Assembly (NCBI GenBank): GCA_023091735.1
Contig: JALKBU010001119.1
Span: 1-16,455, forward strand
Direction: 5' to 3'
From: Trichomonas tenax
Lineage: Eukaryota; Parabasalia; Trichomonadida; Trichomonadidae
DNA: 16,455 bases
The translations under genes and the position numbers were made by a program. Positions within the stretch are counted from its first letter, which is position 1, and every line of letters begins with the position of its first letter. This document shows, one piece after another, positions 15,606 through 16,455 of this stretch. The notes beneath the pieces are model-generated. The model saw nothing but the letters and a program-made list of their open reading frames with translations, did not search any database and was not told where the DNA came from.

Positions 15606-15775
15606 CTGTTATGAATCTCTTTGATGATTATAACAAATACATCTCATTATTATATCGTTCGCTCGCTTATTTTTGCTTGAGTTCCCCTTGAAAAATCAAA
15701 AAATAGAAAAGAAAAAATATGCTACGCGCGCGTGTCAAACGGCATTCCTTTGCCTATAAATCTAGCATACCTAAC

Positions 15776-15823
15776 GTAATGTTACCTCAAGTTCACACAA
15801 AATTTGCTCATTGGTAACATTAC
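15776..15823. repeat. Perfect 11-bp inverted repeat
   Basis: GTAATGTTACC (15776-15786) is perfectly complementary to GGTAACATTAC (15813-15823), separated by 26 bases. It is central in the right half of the 700-bp element and could be a protein-binding or structural feature of it. Confidence 0.65.
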
Positions 15824-15973
15824 ATATCAAATTTTCGACTTTGCATGACAAATATCAGATAATATGTGTCCAAAATAGTGACTTTCGTTATTTTACATGT
15901 CAAAATTCGCTGAAATCTCATGGAGGCATCGAGATCCTCAAGTTAAATAGACAAGCAAATGCTATAAATATAC

Positions 15974-16090
15974 TCAGCACCCCTGAAAAGCACGTAAATG
16001 TCTTCTCAGTTTGGCTTAATAGGGGTTTTACTCGTTAAAAATCGCAAAACTCAAAAAAGTCAACTGGAAAAAATTCAACGAAATTTTGCG
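15974..16090 (-). repeat. Right long inverted arm
   Basis: This is the inverted partner of 15391-15509, with small indels and substitutions between TCAGCACCCC and the 32-base exact block. Confidence 0.72.
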
Positions 16091-16161
16091 TTTTTATATA
16101 AAAATATGTATTTTCTCTTCAATTTTATTATAATATTTACAAATAAAATAAATAGCATATC

Positions 16162-16219
16162 ATGACGTTCACAAAACTATACCTATTAAAATCTAATACA
16201 GCATTTTTCTTTAATAAAT

Positions 16220-16256
<37 letters not shown>

Positions 16257-16338
16257 AAAAAAAAAAAAAAAAAAAAAGAAACAGCCCGCTGTAGATGTGA
16301 AAGATACACCAATATCTACGCCAGTTGTCGAACAATAA
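16162..16338 (+). pseudogene. Possible lysine-tract gene broken in a poly(A) run
   Basis: An ATG at 16162 opens a frame reading MTFTKLYLLKSNTAFFFNKS and then lysines from an A run. A single T at 16255 makes TAA in that frame. Downstream, the same frame continues as lysines followed by QPAVDVKDTPISTPVVEQ and a stop at 16336. The downstream peptide has normal composition and could be the end of a lysine-rich protein. Either the A tract is mis-sequenced or this is an unrelated ORF meeting a gene fragment. Low certainty. Confidence 0.3.
16221..16277 (+). repeat. 57-base poly(A) tract
   Basis: There are 34 As (16221-16254), one T, then 22 As (16256-16277). Homopolymers this long are error-prone in every sequencing method, so the length and the single T should not be trusted. 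DNA beyond it (16278-16455) is notably less AT-rich than the spacers. Confidence 0.9.
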
Positions 16339-16455
16339 TCGATATGCGTCATAAAACCAATGGACGATATCCATCAAACACAAGACTCACATACCTACTG
16401 GCTTACAAAGTATCAATACCATCGTTAAAACACATTCGCTTCAACTAGACACTCT

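Larger units (their letters stand above)
15391..16090. mobile_element. About 700-bp non-autonomous element with long inverted arms
   Basis: The left arm (about 15391-15509) and right arm (about 15974-16090) are similar in inverted orientation over nearly 120 bases. They are identical over 32 bases (15426-15457 versus 16027-16058) and share an inner GGGGTGCTGA / TCAGCACCCC boundary (15500-15509, 15974-15983). The 460-bp interior has no credible ORF but several small hairpins. Long terminal inverted repeats without a transposase suggest a MITE or deletion derivative of a DNA transposon; Mutator-like elements are known in trichomonads, so this is one guess. I found no clear target-site duplication, so the outer limits are approximate. 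Confidence 0.7.

Noticed and set aside
15811..16038. 75-aa plus ORF inside the 700-bp element as a transposase
   Set aside because: It is too short, has no catalytic pattern, and runs into the right inverted arm.
16137..16352. 71-aa minus ORF with poly-Phe
   Set aside because: It is the reverse reading of the poly(A) tract.

Overview
The window is AT-rich eukaryotic DNA with short, apparently intronless genes, very short 5' leaders and stop codons that often read TAAA. Several starts have an initiator-like TCA(C/T)(T/A) motif 9-25 bases upstream. This layout, together with Trichomonas-style ankyrin repeats, points to a parabasalid protist (Trichomonas/Tritrichomonas group). The assignment is an inference from layout and gene style, not a species match. 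Where an open frame begins with TTG or GTG, I placed the start at the first in-frame ATG.

Left part (1-5722): an intergenic stretch with four compact GC-rich hairpins; a large secreted or type I membrane protein (751-3774); a coiled-coil protein whose C-terminal domain resembles the kinetochore subunit Spc25 (4166-4759); and a divergent tetraspanin (5099-5722). Middle (6084-10053): a small minus-strand gene with an initiator-like motif, a tRNA-Leu(AAG) with A box, B box and T-run terminator, an 88-residue orphan, and a 996-residue secretory protein. That last protein is recognisable as a shortened, probably catalytically dead relative of UDP-glucose:glycoprotein glucosyltransferase (UGGT).

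Right part (10054-16455): a decayed ORF with two stops and a frameshift (10135-10427); an atypical DYRK/HIPK-like kinase (minus); a roughly 260-bp element with inverted ends beside TTAA; an ankyrin-repeat remnant with no start; a Fis1-like tail-anchored protein (minus); and PDCD5 (minus). Upstream of PDCD5 lies a roughly 700-bp element with arms of nearly 120 bp in inverted orientation. The window closes with a poly(A) tract fused to what looks like the tail of a coding region.

There is no operon or single pathway here. The genes are independent housekeeping or surface functions (chromosome segregation, organelle fission, ER quality control, signalling) separated by AT-rich spacers into which small mobile elements and gene fragments have inserted. 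The items most worth follow-up are the degenerate UGGT, the Spc25 candidate, the two inverted-repeat elements and the altered-motif kinase.
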